64,000 bases of DNA, taken from the NCBI GenBank assembly GCA_014773175.1, contig VXCM01000714.1:8293-72292 (forward strand). The letters are read 5' to 3'. Positions 23,161 through 34,141 of the stretch are shown here, piece by piece. Within the stretch, counting starts at the first letter, position 1, and each line of letters starts with the position of its first letter. The translations under genes were made by a program, and so were the position numbers. The notes under the pieces are model-generated. The model worked only from the letters and a program-made list of their open reading frames with translations, was not told the DNA's origin and searched no databases. This DNA comes from Lucifuga dentata. Taxonomy: Eukaryota > Chordata > Actinopteri > Ophidiiformes > Bythitidae.

Positions 23161-23817
23161 TTAAAGGACAATACCAGTGATTTGTGCACGTGTAAGCCTA
23201 ATCAATACTTAATGCACACCATGTCACTGTATCTCCGAGAGACACAAAGTTGGAAGATAATGCTAAAACCATGAAGCGTGTTGTTCCTGAATGCGAAAAT
23301 TCTTACAGCTGTTATGATTTGGAACAACTGCATTTTCATACTTTTCCTACTAACTTCCAACAGCGGAGGCTATGGCTAACTGAAATCCAACATCCAGAGT
23401 ATGGCGTCAGTACACCAGTGGCCGTAATACAGTTGTTTCAAGTTTGTAGCGATCATTTCATTGTTCAGATCACTCTGCGCTTTTTATTGCGCTTAAACGC
23501 TAAAATTATGTAACTTCTAAAAAACAAAAACCTGAATATAAATAAATAAAGTTACTTAAACAAAAAAAAAAACAAAAAAAAAAAATGCTAATAGACATCT
23601 TGTTTGCTGTGATGGACCACGCACTCCAAGTCTCTACAAATTGATTCCAATAGCATGCTGAAATGAACTGAAACCAATAAGAGTCTGGAAGGGGGGAAAA
23701 ATATCATGAAATTTACTGCTAAAGTAGTATATTTTAGGAAATGGTTCTAACACAGCATGTATATTGACTGTATACATAGGGCTGAAACATGCATGATTCG
23801 CCAGTATAACCCTCCAA
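23161..23817 (-). mobile_element. Family A copy carrying a THAP-domain relic
   Basis: The left end TTAAAGGACAATACCAGTGA is a family A terminus. About 110 bp later a THAP-like coding stretch starts (23271). From about 23459 the sequence returns to family A interior (ATCACTCTGCGCTTTTTATT) and runs on through the usual right half to a degraded terminus (CCAGTATAACCCTCCAA). The layout is terminal repeat, start of an ORF, deletion junction, then the other terminal repeat. This is what an internally deleted derivative of an autonomous DNA transposon looks like. The strand given follows the family A interior motif; the THAP reading frame is on the plus strand. Confidence 0.75.
23271..23459 (+). pseudogene. 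THAP zinc-finger domain relic (transposase N-terminus)
   Basis: An ATG in good context (ACCATGA) opens about 63 codons that fit the THAP DNA-binding domain. Cys8 is followed after 50 residues by Cys59-x2-His62 and Phe63 (VCSDHF). Pro26 sits in FHTFP and the invariant Trp in QQRRLWL (Trp35). The first zinc ligand of the C-x4-C pair is missing: residue 3, where Cys is expected, is Arg (CGT, one transition from TGT). After CSDHF the frame runs into family A terminal sequence and stops at about 23513, so the AVPTIF box and any catalytic domain are absent. THAP domains occur in P-element, ISL2EU and Kolobok-type transposases as well as in host THAP proteins. The position just inside a TTAA-type terminal repeat favours a transposase origin. 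It cannot be functional as it stands. Confidence 0.72.
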
Positions 23818-23900
23818 GAAAATGGCTCAGTTCCTAGAAACTTCATGCTTGAGTCTTAACTTTCCAGGGAGTCCAGGACTGTCTCAGAGCTGGCTTGTTC

Positions 23901-24083
23901 ATGATGATGGATTACCTATCCCAAGAACATTTCAAGTATCAACAAGTTGATTTTCATAGCGTACCAGAATGAACTGCNATTACCTATCCCAAGAACATTT
24001 CAAGTATCAACAAGTTGATTTTCATAGCGTACCAGAATGAACTGCAATGGCGGTCTGGAAGGCTCAAACATGCAAAATGGTCC
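23901..24083 (-). mobile_element. Family A fragment with assembly duplication
   Basis: GATTACCTATCCCAAGAACA, GTACCAGAATGAACTGC and GGCGGTCTGGAAGGCTCAAACATGC are fused, so the right arm is mostly deleted. A single N at 23978 sits between two 67-bp copies. Confidence 0.55.
23911..24045. other. Single-N contig-overlap duplication
   Basis: 67 bp on each side of the N at 23978 are identical. Confidence 0.9.
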
Positions 24084-24907
24084 AACCTTCTGGACCCCAA
24101 AACCCACCAGCGGGTTTGAAAGGCATGTATTCTTTAAACAATAGCCAAAATTACACCATTTGTCATAGCCAGAAACTTTAAAAATCAAAATTATCGACAG
24201 GTTTTCAAATTTCTGATGGTCCTTGAACTAACCCTGTGCTTAAGGAAACGTAACCAAATCTAAACTTAAAATAGTGATATTTCCTCAAAATCACTTTTTT
24301 ATAAATGTCTCATTTAAAAATTCGCTAAAAAATAAACACTTTGTACAATCCAAATTCTGTAAAAAACAACAAATTCTGTGTTTTTCACCGCAACNAAAAA
24401 TAAACACTTTGTACAATCCAAATTCTGTAAAAAACAACAAATTCTGTGTTTTTCACCGCAACTGGCAAGCCTGGAGCGCCATTCTGATCTTTACAAGTCA
24501 TGTGACAAGAATTCAGCAAGTCATTGGCTGAATGCAGACTGCAGCAGGCACACTTAGCCTATTGTTTATAATAGATTATAGGTTGTAAAAATGTAAATAG
24601 TTCAGTATATATAGTCCCTTTTATTTATTTATATTTATTTATTTATTTTAATTTTCCTGTAACACTTGGAAAAATGTTGTATATATAGATTACATCTTTT
24701 TTCAATTTTTTTTAAAATAAATTATCAAAGAAATTCAACTTACGTTTTTTTTTTTTTATGATTTATGACATTATAACTATGTTACACTGCACAAAAGACA
24801 TTTTTGAGTTCTTCTTACATATAGTCATGATTGTGCTGCTTCCATAGAGGTGCAGGACTTTCAGCCACAGTGATAAAAATATGACAGGAGCAAAAACCGC
24901 CTAGAAA
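24084..24907. other. AT-rich spacer, nothing recognised
   Basis: One single-N duplication (24328-24462). No gene or repeat family identified. Confidence 0.5.
24328..24462. other. Single-N contig-overlap duplication
   Basis: About 67 bp on each side of the N at 24395 are identical. Confidence 0.9.
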
Positions 24908-25063
24908 GTGCTTGGGGTCCAGAGCTTTTATGCTCCTGAATGCTTTATTATCCATACGAGTCTTTTAGCTGCAACAGTACAGGTGCAGCAACAAGCAGAC
25001 AGCAATGCAGGAGAGGCTTTCCAAGATGGCCTCTTTGATGTGCTATGTGCATCAGCTGAGTCA
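24908..25063. repeat. Flank shared with 4237-4383
   Basis: TGCTCCTGAATGCTTTAT, GCAGGAGAGGCTTTCCAAGA and TGGCCTCTTTGATG also occur left of the family A copy at 4384, in the same order and up to the same TTAA. Confidence 0.75.
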
Positions 25064-25657
25064 TTAAAGGACCATACCGGTCATTTTTTGTATGTTGAAT
25101 AAGTACTATCCATGTACTCGTTATATTACTGATAGCATTTTCAAAAACATAAAACTGTGTTTTAGTTTTACTGTTATTTTGCCAAATCCTCTAATCTTTC
25201 AAAATCAAGTGTTCAGGTGATACACCACCTTAAAATTCAATGTTTCACCTGCTGACACTTTTGCATGATTGCAGAAAGCACAGCCATTTTAATTTGTCTG
25301 TAAAAGCTGTTTTTCTCTTGGGACTATATTTCCTGGTGGAGACACATTTTTCTCCATGCAGCTCCATGTTTGACAGCTAAACAAACTTACTTTGACAAAA
25401 AAAAAATCATTTTTGCTGTAATGATTACTTATCTCAAGCATATTTCATGTCTCAGGTTGATTTTTGTAGCCTACTGGAATGACCTAAACCCAATGGCAGT
25501 CTTGAATGTAGGAAAAACAATTCTAATATGTAGTATATTTTGGAAACTGCTTGTTAGTAAGATGACATTATGCAGTGTGTGTATGTAGTAACATTACTTG
25601 TATGAAAATTGAATATATTCGGCTCAAACATGCAAAATGGTCAGTATGGTCCTTTAA
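25064..25657 (-). mobile_element. Family A copy
   Basis: The ends are TTAAAGGACCATACCGGTCA and CAGTATGGTCCTTTAA. The interior is complete. The 156 bp to its left match the left flank of the copy at 4384. Confidence 0.82.
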
Positions 25658-26631
25658 ATATGTTGTAGTCGTGTGTGCTGGTGTCATAAAAGGCTCACCT
25701 GTTGATTATTTTCATTTTACTTTGCATGATGAAGAAGGGTGGCTGCCCAAAATGTGTTTAATTGTGTTTTTTTGAAGATTCAGCAGCTGCATTGATGCAT
25801 TGCTTCACTCACAACTGTTTATCAGAACGTGTCATTTCCTCTTCCTGTGTGCATGTATGGATTTAATGCACAGCTTTGATAATGAGGCTGCGAGGTTCTT
25901 TCTGTCGGCAGGCTCCGGCGCAGTGACACCGGGGACGAGGACGGCTCAGCTCGGACCCCGGCACACACACAAAGAATTCATTGAAAGGCAAAAAAAAAAA
26001 GCGAGGGAAGACAGTTTCTCAGGAGGAGGACAATGGGCGTTCTTCGCCCTTTCATCTTTGGACGTCCACAAGGGACACAATTGTTTGGACACAATGCAAT
26101 ACGGGGCGAAGCTTTAGAAGAGGCATCACTTTTAATTAACTGCTGGTAATGATCTCATTACTGGGGCCGGGCGGGTTCCTGGGCCCGGCAGAGGTGAGTC
26201 TGGGGTCATCGTCCTGANCTCATTACTGGGGCCGGGCGGGTTCCTGGGCCCGGCAGAGGTGAGTCTGGGGTCATCGTCCTGAAGGCCCCACTCCAACCCA
26301 CAAAACATGGAGGAATTTGTCACGCCTCCACGTTGCGTAAACTCAGCACTCTCATGCAGGAGCAGAGGGAAGGAAATTTTTTTTTATCTTTTTTAGATCA
26401 GTAAAACAAACAGTTGTGGTTTTCATTCTGCACAGCGACCTTTTCCAACTTTTTTTTTTTTTTTTTTTNTTTTTTTTTTTTTTTTTAGTTTGTTTCCTGA
26501 TTGCAGGTGTTTCAGAAAAGATTCTTAACATTGTGAAAAGCTGGATGAATCATCATATCGACCAAATATCACAGCAAAACATTTTGCATGCTGAATTTCA
26601 GAGACACAAGAATAAAATGAATAATCACCCT
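25658..26631. other. Spacer, nothing recognised
   Basis: Single-N duplication (26154-26282) and a T-run with N (26452-26486). No coding signature. Confidence 0.5.
26154..26282. other. Single-N contig-overlap duplication
   Basis: 64 bp on each side of the N at 26218 are identical. Confidence 0.9.
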
Positions 26632-27070
26632 TTAAAGGACAATACCAGTGATTTTACATGTTTGAGCCCAATATACTTGAAACATGCTTGAGATATGAAA
26701 TTCATCCCAGCAAACATGATGTCTGTTAAATTTCTTGTCATTTTTTTTGTCATTTATTTACTGAACCGATCCAACATGGAGCTGCATGGAAGAAAATGTA
26801 TGTCTCCGCCAGGGAATATAGTCCTAGGAGAAGACAACTTTTACCAAGAAAAAAACAATCGTCCCTTCTACAATAAAGTATAAGCGTTGGCAGGCGAAAC
26901 ATTGAATTTTAAGATGTGTATCACCTGAACATTTGACTTTGAAAGATTAGGGGATTTGGGGAGAAAAACAGGAAAATGATAATAAATGCTTTGGAAATTG
27001 GTTGTCAGTAACATGTGTGGGTAGTATTTATTGCACTTAAAAATGCAAAATCGCTGGTATGGTCCTTTAA
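26632..27070 (+). mobile_element. Family A copy, internally deleted
   Basis: The ends are TTAAAGGACAATACCAGTGA and GCTGGTATGGTCCTTTAA. The left interior is lost between CCCAATATAC and TTGAAACATGCTTGAGAT. Confidence 0.8.
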
Positions 27071-27202
27071 AAAGCACTCTGTTAAAATGTTTAAAGTAAA
27101 ACAAACTGATGCTCTCATGCAATTTCTAAGTTCAACTTCTCAGGCCGCTCGCAGCGCTGAGGAGGCGAGGAAACGAGACGCAGAACGAGGAGAGGAGACC
27201 AA

Positions 27203-27360
27203 AGACAGTGAGGAAGGAAGGAAGGAAGGAAGGAAGGAAAGTAGGAAAGTAGCCAGGAGGGAGAGAAACGAGGGAATTTAGGAGGAGCGTTCAGGGTCTT
27301 ATCTCCAGACAGGCCAGGGGCGAGACCGACTCCTCCAGGATGAGTCTCAGCCAGTCCTAT

Positions 27361-27401
<41 letters not shown>

Positions 27402-27402
27402 A
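27203..27402. repeat. GAAG repeat and CA microsatellite
   Basis: GGAAGGAAGGAAGGAAGGAA at 27215-27240 and a CA run at 27363-27402. Flanks up to 28014 have no recognised gene. Confidence 0.85.
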
Positions 27403-28014
27403 ACCAAACATATCCAGATGCTCCAGCACTGTGTGTATATGTGTGTGTATGAGTGTGTGCAAACTCACATGACTAGCATAGGGAAGTATATTTGTATGTA
27501 TCCTTTAAAAAAAGAGAAAGGAACATTTTGTTTTTGTTGTTTATGTGTTTTTGTGCTTATCTGATGGTGTAAATCTTTATTTCAGCGTGTCTTCCTCTGG
27601 GGTTTATCCTGTTCTAATATCTCTTCATCTGTCTCGGCGCAGACAGTCTTATCAGCCATCAGAGGTCACATGGACGGTTCTCCATGTCCTGAGCATAAGA
27701 TAATCCGTGCTCAGCTGCAAGGAAGTATCACTGAGGATATCTTTGTTGTTCTGATGCCGACGGGAAATGGGCTGCCGCGTTCAAAAAAAAGTACAATTTT
27801 ATGCATTTTTTTACAGTTTCCAAAGGAGAACCACGCATCGGGAAAGAATTACAATAAGACCAGCACAAAAGACAAATATAAGAGAGGGTTTGGATGTGTG
27901 GTAAAAGACAAAAACAATGGGTGTGGTTATGTTTTTATTATGTTGAATTATGTCAGTTTACTTTGAAAATGGAGCAGCTTTCTGAAATTATCATGTCAGA
28001 AGAACTTACTATCT

Positions 28015-28190
28015 TCTGCACACAAAATAATTATCTTGTGGGAACAAATTATTATCACATGGGAACAAATTATTTTGTGCTCAAGATAATTAACAAGTTG
28101 TTATCTTGTGCGCTTAAGAAAATTATCTTGTGGAAACAAGTTATTATCTTGTACACAGAAGTTATTATCTTGTGTGCACAAGATTAAAAC
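28015..28190. repeat. Degenerate tandem 'TTATCTTGTG..ACAAG' repeat
   Basis: About seven imperfect copies of a 20-30 bp motif (ATTATCTTGTGGGAACAA, ATTATCTTGTGTGCACAAGA). Partly palindromic motifs of the same type occur inside the element at 42483-42869. Confidence 0.55.
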
Positions 28191-28198
28191 ACATATAG

Positions 28199-28259
28199 AA
28201 TTATGCGGGTAATATTTATTGGGCTCAAACATGCAAAAACCACCAGTATGGTCCTTTAA
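28199..28259 (+). mobile_element. Family A right-end scrap
   Basis: TAATATTTATTGGGCTCAAA to CCAGTATGGTCCTTTAA. Confidence 0.6.
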
Positions 28260-29639
28260 GGAGCACTAGCTTTTGGTAAATAGCACTTTAACATGATTAA
28301 AATGTCCTTATGAAGCTCTCTTCATAATGCTGCTTTTGAAATCAAAAGAAGAAAAGCAAAGTAAATCCATATTTGAATCTTTCTGCTCTGGACTAATTCA
28401 ATTCAAGACACCAAATTCTCCCTAAACTGCTTTTACTGCCGTTTTCTTAGTGTTTTTCTCAGCAGAAGTGGGCTGCAACAGGACGAATATACGCATTGTT
28501 TATTTTATTCATTATTTGGAGGTTTTCCAAGAAGCCTATTACAGCTAATAGACCGTTCTGTGGCTCATTATAATATAAACAGAATATTTTACATACCCAT
28601 AAAGACAGAAAAATGAACATTTCTAGTGAGACTTTAACTGGATCCATAAAGGCCACAGCAGCTCACAGAGCAGAGCCAGACGCTGGAAGGCACGGGGCTT
28701 TGGCTTTTTTGGAAGCTTCAAAGGAGGGGCGTTTCCTGGACTTTTAAAGACTAAACACAGCAAGAGCACGCAACATGGCATGTGTTTAGAGTACCTGAGG
28801 GCTGGAGATTGTGTGTGAGAGTGTTTGTGTGTGTTTGAGTAGATTAGTTTAGTCTGATGCATCAGTCACTTCCCTTTTTTTAAATTTAATTTTTTTTTTT
28901 GTTTTGGTCTTTTTAACAAATCAAGACACCATAAAATGCTAAAAAAATATATATAAGAAATAAAATTAAAATTAAATTAAAAATAATTTGTCACAATGTA
29001 CAATCCCCCAAGAAAGCGCACAATGAAGTGACCAAAAAGGTGGAGCCGACCCTTTTTACAACTCGACTTATCTCTGAACAAATCAGATTAAGGAGAGAGT
29101 AGTCGTCGAGTTTAGGCAGCATGTGCATATACACATCCATATGAACATAAAATATACACATCTCCCTATATACATATTCATAAGTATATGGGTATAAACC
29201 CACATCAACCCATAGATAAGTTTACAGAATCCATAAAGAAAAATAAAAATGAACAATTTACAAAGCAACGCCTCCATTATTCCTGAGCTATATATGAATA
29301 AATTACATCCTCTTTGAACTGATTTTTAAATTTTTGAATAGAAGTACATAAGTTTCAGATCTTCTTTAAAATTGTTACACGTTTTACTCCCTTTATTGAA
29401 ATAATCTCAATTTTGTGTTTATTCTTGACATCATTTTTTAAAATATTCACATGGAACCATCTCTCATTACAAACATGTTTTGAATGTTAGATGGCAATAA
29501 ATTATTTTGAGCTTTGTACATGATAAGTGCAATATTCAAGTTAACCTGATCCATAAATTTTAATGCCTTTAATTTTGCACATAGCGCACTAGTTGATTCT
29601 CTATAATCAACCCTGTTTATTAGTCTAATGGCCCTTGAC
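28260..29639. other. AT-rich spacer, nothing recognised
   Basis: No reliable gene or repeat identified across about 1.4 kb. Confidence 0.45.
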
Positions 29640-29870
29640 TTCCCTACGGAACCAGGCAGAGGTACTCAAACACAAATATTAAAGGTCCACAAAGAAAATT
29701 TTTAAGAAGGCAAAGGTGCGTTTATTAGGGTCAGTCAAGAGGGGTCCCACCTCTCCCAATCTGAAGTCTTGAGTCAAGCTAACTGCTGACGAAACTAGCT
29801 GCACGGTCAACTCTCTATGTGGAGATGATGGGACACTGAATGTGATTGGACCAAACTACAGCAAAACTTG
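29640..29870. repeat. Second copy of the repeat nested at 1335-1688
   Basis: The reverse complement contains TTTGGTCCAATCACATTCAG and AGAGGTGGGACCCCT between copies of a CTTGACT-like 7-mer. The shared position of that insert with 1539-1601 suggests it was already in the ancestral repeat. Confidence 0.55.
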
Positions 29871-30027
29871 ACCCTTTATTGAACTTCCGTTCAATAAAGG
29901 GTCAAGTTTTGCGTTATCCCACAATACTTTTGCGAGGAAACACAAAAATTGTTGTTTGTTTTCTTTCCACAGATTGTGTTTTTTCCTTATATGTCCCCTT
30001 AGGGTTTCCATACTTCCCTTCCTCTTT

Positions 30028-30400
30028 CTAAAGGACAAAATTCATAAAGGGCAAATATTGTCATTTAATCACATTCCCTCATTCATCAACACTTATTACC
30101 AGCATCTTTTAACAGTTAAGAGGTGTTACTAGAACATTTCCTTATTTACATGTTGGGGAAGTGATTCATAAAACACACCATCACATAAAAACTAAGACGT
30201 GTTCAGTCTGGTGGTAAATTTCAGCAGTATGAAATCTGGGCAATGTTTTAAACTGTATTTGCCTCACGTGTGTTAATGATCAATAAATATGATAGATAAG
30301 CCCACTCAGCTGATCAGTCACTTCATTTAAACGGTGAGTTTTGATCTTATCTCTCACGTTCTGGATCGTTCCAGCCTAGTTTAACTGGCTATCAGCACTT
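30028..30400 (+). mobile_element. Family C copy (left part)
   Basis: AATTCATAAAGGGCAAATAT, CATTCCCTCATTCATCAACA, GGTAAATTTCAGCAGTATGA and CCCACTCAGCTGATCAGTCA are in family C order. It is truncated at the right. Confidence 0.6.
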
Positions 30401-30509
30401 TGTGACAAACAAAATGAATCACAAGTAAATTGCAATATTTTTACAAATATTTCAGTCATAGCCTGTAATCCTCTTTGTAGCCATGAGCTGTGTACAGATT
30501 TATTTGTAG

Positions 30510-30597
30510 ATACAGAAGTTGTCAGTAACATAACATGTACATATGTGAGTAGTATTTATTGGCTTAAACATGCAAAATCACCAGTATGGTCCTTTAA
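30510..30597 (+). mobile_element. Family A right-end fragment
   Basis: GTTGTCAGTAACATAACATG to CACCAGTATGGTCCTTTAA. Confidence 0.65.
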
Positions 30598-30902
30598 TCT
30601 CAATACAGGCTGACTGACACATCTCTGTGACTCTAAAGCAGAGAATTTAGAAAGGAAAATGAAAACACTTTGTTTATTATTTCTTTTTATTTTCAGTTTT
30701 CTGTATTGTATGAAGTAATTCCAGCATCCCATCACCTGATATTGTATTTAATCATATTCCTGTCTCTCTATTTGTGTATATTATTTGTTTGTATTATAAC
30801 AGCCTGAAGCTCTCTTTAATTATCTGTGTGCACATTGTTGTTTATTTACATTCCTCAGAAAAGGAATGTAGCCTCCAGACAGGCGTGTGGAATTTATCTC
30901 CC

Positions 30903-30966
30903 AGCATGTATACGGGTGGGTATTTACTAGGCTCAAACATGCAAAATCGCCAGCATGGCCCTTTAA
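30903..30966 (+). mobile_element. Family A right-end scrap
   Basis: TATTTACTAGGCTCAAACAT to GCCAGCATGGCCCTTTAA. Confidence 0.6.
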
Positions 30967-31059
30967 ATACTACAACACTCACAAAACATGGGAACACAGA
31001 CAGGAAACAGTGCTCTGATACTTGAATGTGACACTTTATGTTTTCTCAAACATAATAAT

Positions 31060-31256
31060 AGAACAGGAAAACTTGAGTTAGCATTAGCAGCAGCAGCTAG
31101 TTAAGACAGTTGGCTAGGTTAACTTCATGAATTTACTCAGAACAGGAAAACTTGAGTTAGCATTAGCAGTAGCAGCTAGTTAAGAAAGTTAGCTAGGTTA
31201 GCTCCATGAATTTACTCAGAATAGAACAGGAAAACTTGAGTTAGCATTAGCAGCAG
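31060..31256 (+). repeat. Minisatellite of about 80 bp, left of the gap
   Basis: About two and a half units of the 10420-10715 repeat in forward orientation run into the N gap. Confidence 0.7.
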
Positions 31257-32142
31257 NNNNNNNNNNNNNNNNNNNNNNNNNNNNNNNNNNNNNNNNNNNN
31301 NNNNNNNNNNNNNNNNNNNNNNNNNNNNNNNNNNNNNNNNNNNNNNNNNNNNNNNNNNNNNNNNNNNNNNNNNNNNNNNNNNNNNNNNNNNNNNNNNNNN
31401 NNNNNNNNNNNNNNNNNNNNNNNNNNNNNNNNNNNNNNNNNNNNNNNNNNNNNNNNNNNNNNNNNNNNNNNNNNNNNNNNNNNNNNNNNNNNNNNNNNNN
31501 NNNNNNNNNNNNNNNNNNNNNNNNNNNNNNNNNNNNNNNNNNNNNNNNNNNNNNNNNNNNNNNNNNNNNNNNNNNNNNNNNNNNNNNNNNNNNNNNNNNN
31601 NNNNNNNNNNNNNNNNNNNNNNNNNNNNNNNNNNNNNNNNNNNNNNNNNNNNNNNNNNNNNNNNNNNNNNNNNNNNNNNNNNNNNNNNNNNNNNNNNNNN
31701 NNNNNNNNNNNNNNNNNNNNNNNNNNNNNNNNNNNNNNNNNNNNNNNNNNNNNNNNNNNNNNNNNNNNNNNNNNNNNNNNNNNNNNNNNNNNNNNNNNNN
31801 NNNNNNNNNNNNNNNNNNNNNNNNNNNNNNNNNNNNNNNNNNNNNNNNNNNNNNNNNNNNNNNNNNNNNNNNNNNNNNNNNNNNNNNNNNNNNNNNNNNN
31901 NNNNNNNNNNNNNNNNNNNNNNNNNNNNNNNNNNNNNNNNNNNNNNNNNNNNNNNNNNNNNNNNNNNNNNNNNNNNNNNNNNNNNNNNNNNNNNNNNNNN
32001 NNNNNNNNNNNNNNNNNNNNNNNNNNNNNNNNNNNNNNNNNNNNNNNNNNNNNNNNNNNNNNNNNNNNNNNNNNNNNNNNNNNNNNNNNNNNNNNNNNNN
32101 NNNNNNNNNNNNNNNNNNNNNNNNNNNNNNNNNNNNNNNNNN
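31257..32142. other. Assembly gap (886 N)
   Basis: Unknown sequence. The same minisatellite lies on both sides but in opposite orientation. Confidence 0.98.
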
Positions 32143-32490
32143 TGTTCTATTCTGAGTAAATTCATGAAGCTAACCTAGCTAACTGTCTTGGGGCCAGAAT
32201 TGTCCTGATTTGTTATGTGGTAAATATTTGATTTATTACTGTCTACTGTTTGTTTATATGATATAATTTGGATTGTATTAGAAGCTACATATGGCTACTT
32301 TGCATTTTATTTTCCTCAGACGAGCCTTTATAGCTTGTTGATTATTCTAAAGAATAAGCTTGATCGAAGTTACTCACTACTCAAGTAATTACTTTGGTGA
32401 CTACTCTTACTTATACTTGAGTCACTATTATCATAAAGTAACAATACTTTTACTTAAGTACAGTTTCTGGCTACTCTACCCACCTCTGCA
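32143..32490 (-). mobile_element. hAT-like element end, reverse orientation
   Basis: Reverse complement of 10069-10440: it ends TTACTTAAGTACAGTTTCTG then CCACCTCTG, with one minisatellite unit at its left edge. Confidence 0.6.
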
Positions 32491-32504
32491 TAGACTGTGT
32501 TGTT

Positions 32505-32507
<3 letters not shown>

Positions 32508-32551
<44 letters not shown>
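32508..32551. repeat. TG microsatellite
   Basis: About 44 bp TG immediately right of the hAT-like terminus. Confidence 0.92.
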
Positions 32552-32589
32552 TCGCTGATCATCATGTTTGTATGTCTGTTCTGTGATCA

Positions 32590-32827
32590 GGACTAGTTTA
32601 TGCTAACACGCCTCTGAAACAGACCGTCCTGGCATTCACAGTTCTCAAGCTTTCATGACGACCGCGTGCAATAACCGTGCAATTCAATGCCGGGACTTTA
32701 GGTGGCGCTGTAGCCAAAGCTGCTGTTAAAATCCCCTAAAACAAACCTAGTGGAAAGAGAATCAATTACTGTTGCTTTCAATGGCTGCAAGACAAAAAAG
32801 TTATTTGCCATTATTTGTTTTTTCTGN

Positions 32828-32859
<32 letters not shown>

Positions 32860-32900
32860 TTCCTCCGCATCTACTTCCTCTTCCTCTGTATGTCTTATAT
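32590..32900 (+). repeat. Family F repeat, partial
   Basis: CTGGCATTCACAGTTCTCAA, TTTCATGACGACCGCG, GGGACTTTAGGTGGCGCTGT and CAATGGCTGCAAGACAAAAA recur in order at 46820-47402 and 47996-48550, and reversed at 38291-38822. Confidence 0.6.
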
Positions 32901-32906
32901 GCACTT

Positions 32907-32945
<39 letters not shown>

Positions 32946-33383
32946 ACAGTACATTGGCATTGACCTTAATCTACCCCAGGCAATTTCTAAAGCCTGAATG
33001 TACTGAATTCAAACAGTATAATTTTTAGCTAAAATCTGTGTGTGTGTGTGTGTGTGTGTGTGTGGNCACTAATGGCTCCAGCGTTAGCCGATGAAGGGCT
33101 CTGTCTAAACATCCCTCTGGGGGTTCTCAGTGGACAGCATAAACACTGTTTACAATAATGAAGAGCTGGGAAGACCCCACCCAGCCCCCACCCTCAACAC
33201 ACACGCACACACACATACACACCACTCCCAACCCAACACACATAAATGAAAACACTGGGAGAGAATGAAGGAGTGTGCAGGACACACGGGTGTGTGTGAG
33301 ACACTTTAATTAACACATAAATACAAATTAAGCATTTATATGCACCCTCCTCTTCCTCCACCACCAGCGCAGAGTGTTTGTAC

Positions 33384-33415
<32 letters not shown>

Positions 33416-33420
33416 GCTGG
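32826..33420. repeat. Microsatellite cluster (CT, GAAA, TG)
   Basis: CT 32828-32858, AAAG tetranucleotides 32908-32946, TG 33038-33064 (ending at an N) and TG 33391-33416. Spacer to 33655 has nothing recognised. Confidence 0.88.
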
Positions 33421-33655
33421 TGGGAGCAATTGATTTGAATGGCTGCACCCTTCATCTTTCATTAAGTGTCCTCCCGGGGAGTCGACCGGACAGGAAAGTA
33501 AATATTTGCCCTATGACTCGTCTGCTCACACTTCCTGTCAGCGTGAGCTTCCTTTATTCCTTCATTCTTTATGATTCATCCCTCCTTCCATCCGACCCGT
33601 CGCTTTCATATTCTTCTTTTCAATTAATTTAGATAAATGTTTTAATAGCCACTTG

Positions 33656-34040
33656 TTAAAGGACCATAATGGCAGTTTTGCATATTTGAGAGCAAAAAAA
33701 TGACTTGCATACACATTACATTACTGGCAACTGTTTTCCAAACTACTGTATGCTACTGGAACAGTAAATATTAGAATTGTTTTTCCTACCCTCTAGACTG
33801 CCCATGTTTTCTTTTCATTTCAGCACACTATTAAAATCAACTTCTAAAGACATGAAATGTCCTTGAGATAAGAGATAAGCAAACTATAACTTTAAATTTT
33901 GTGTCTAAGTAACTTTATTTCAATGGTCCAACATGGCAGAAAAAAAAAGCCTCCGCCAGAGAATATAATCCCAGGAGAAGATAACGAAGATAACTTTTAC
34001 TGATAGATTAAAATGACTTTGCATTCTACAATCATGCATA
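33656..34040 (+). mobile_element. Family A left part
   Basis: TTAAAGGACCATAATGGCAG through AGAATATAATCCCAGGAGAA to about TTCTACAATCATGCATAAG. The right terminus is missing. Confidence 0.75.
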
Positions 34041-34141
34041 AGTCATCTGCTGCCATGAGAGGACTATACTGATCTTCCACTTCTGTCAATAAATTCTATT
34101 TTAGCCACTAACGTACGCAGTTAGCGTAGCGCAAGACTTAA

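Noticed and set aside
23271..23513. Functional host THAP gene
   Set aside because: First zinc ligand lost, the domain stops at CSDHF and the frame runs into transposon terminal sequence. No further exon seen.
31212..32165. 317-codon open frame
   Set aside because: It consists of the N gap and is not sequence.
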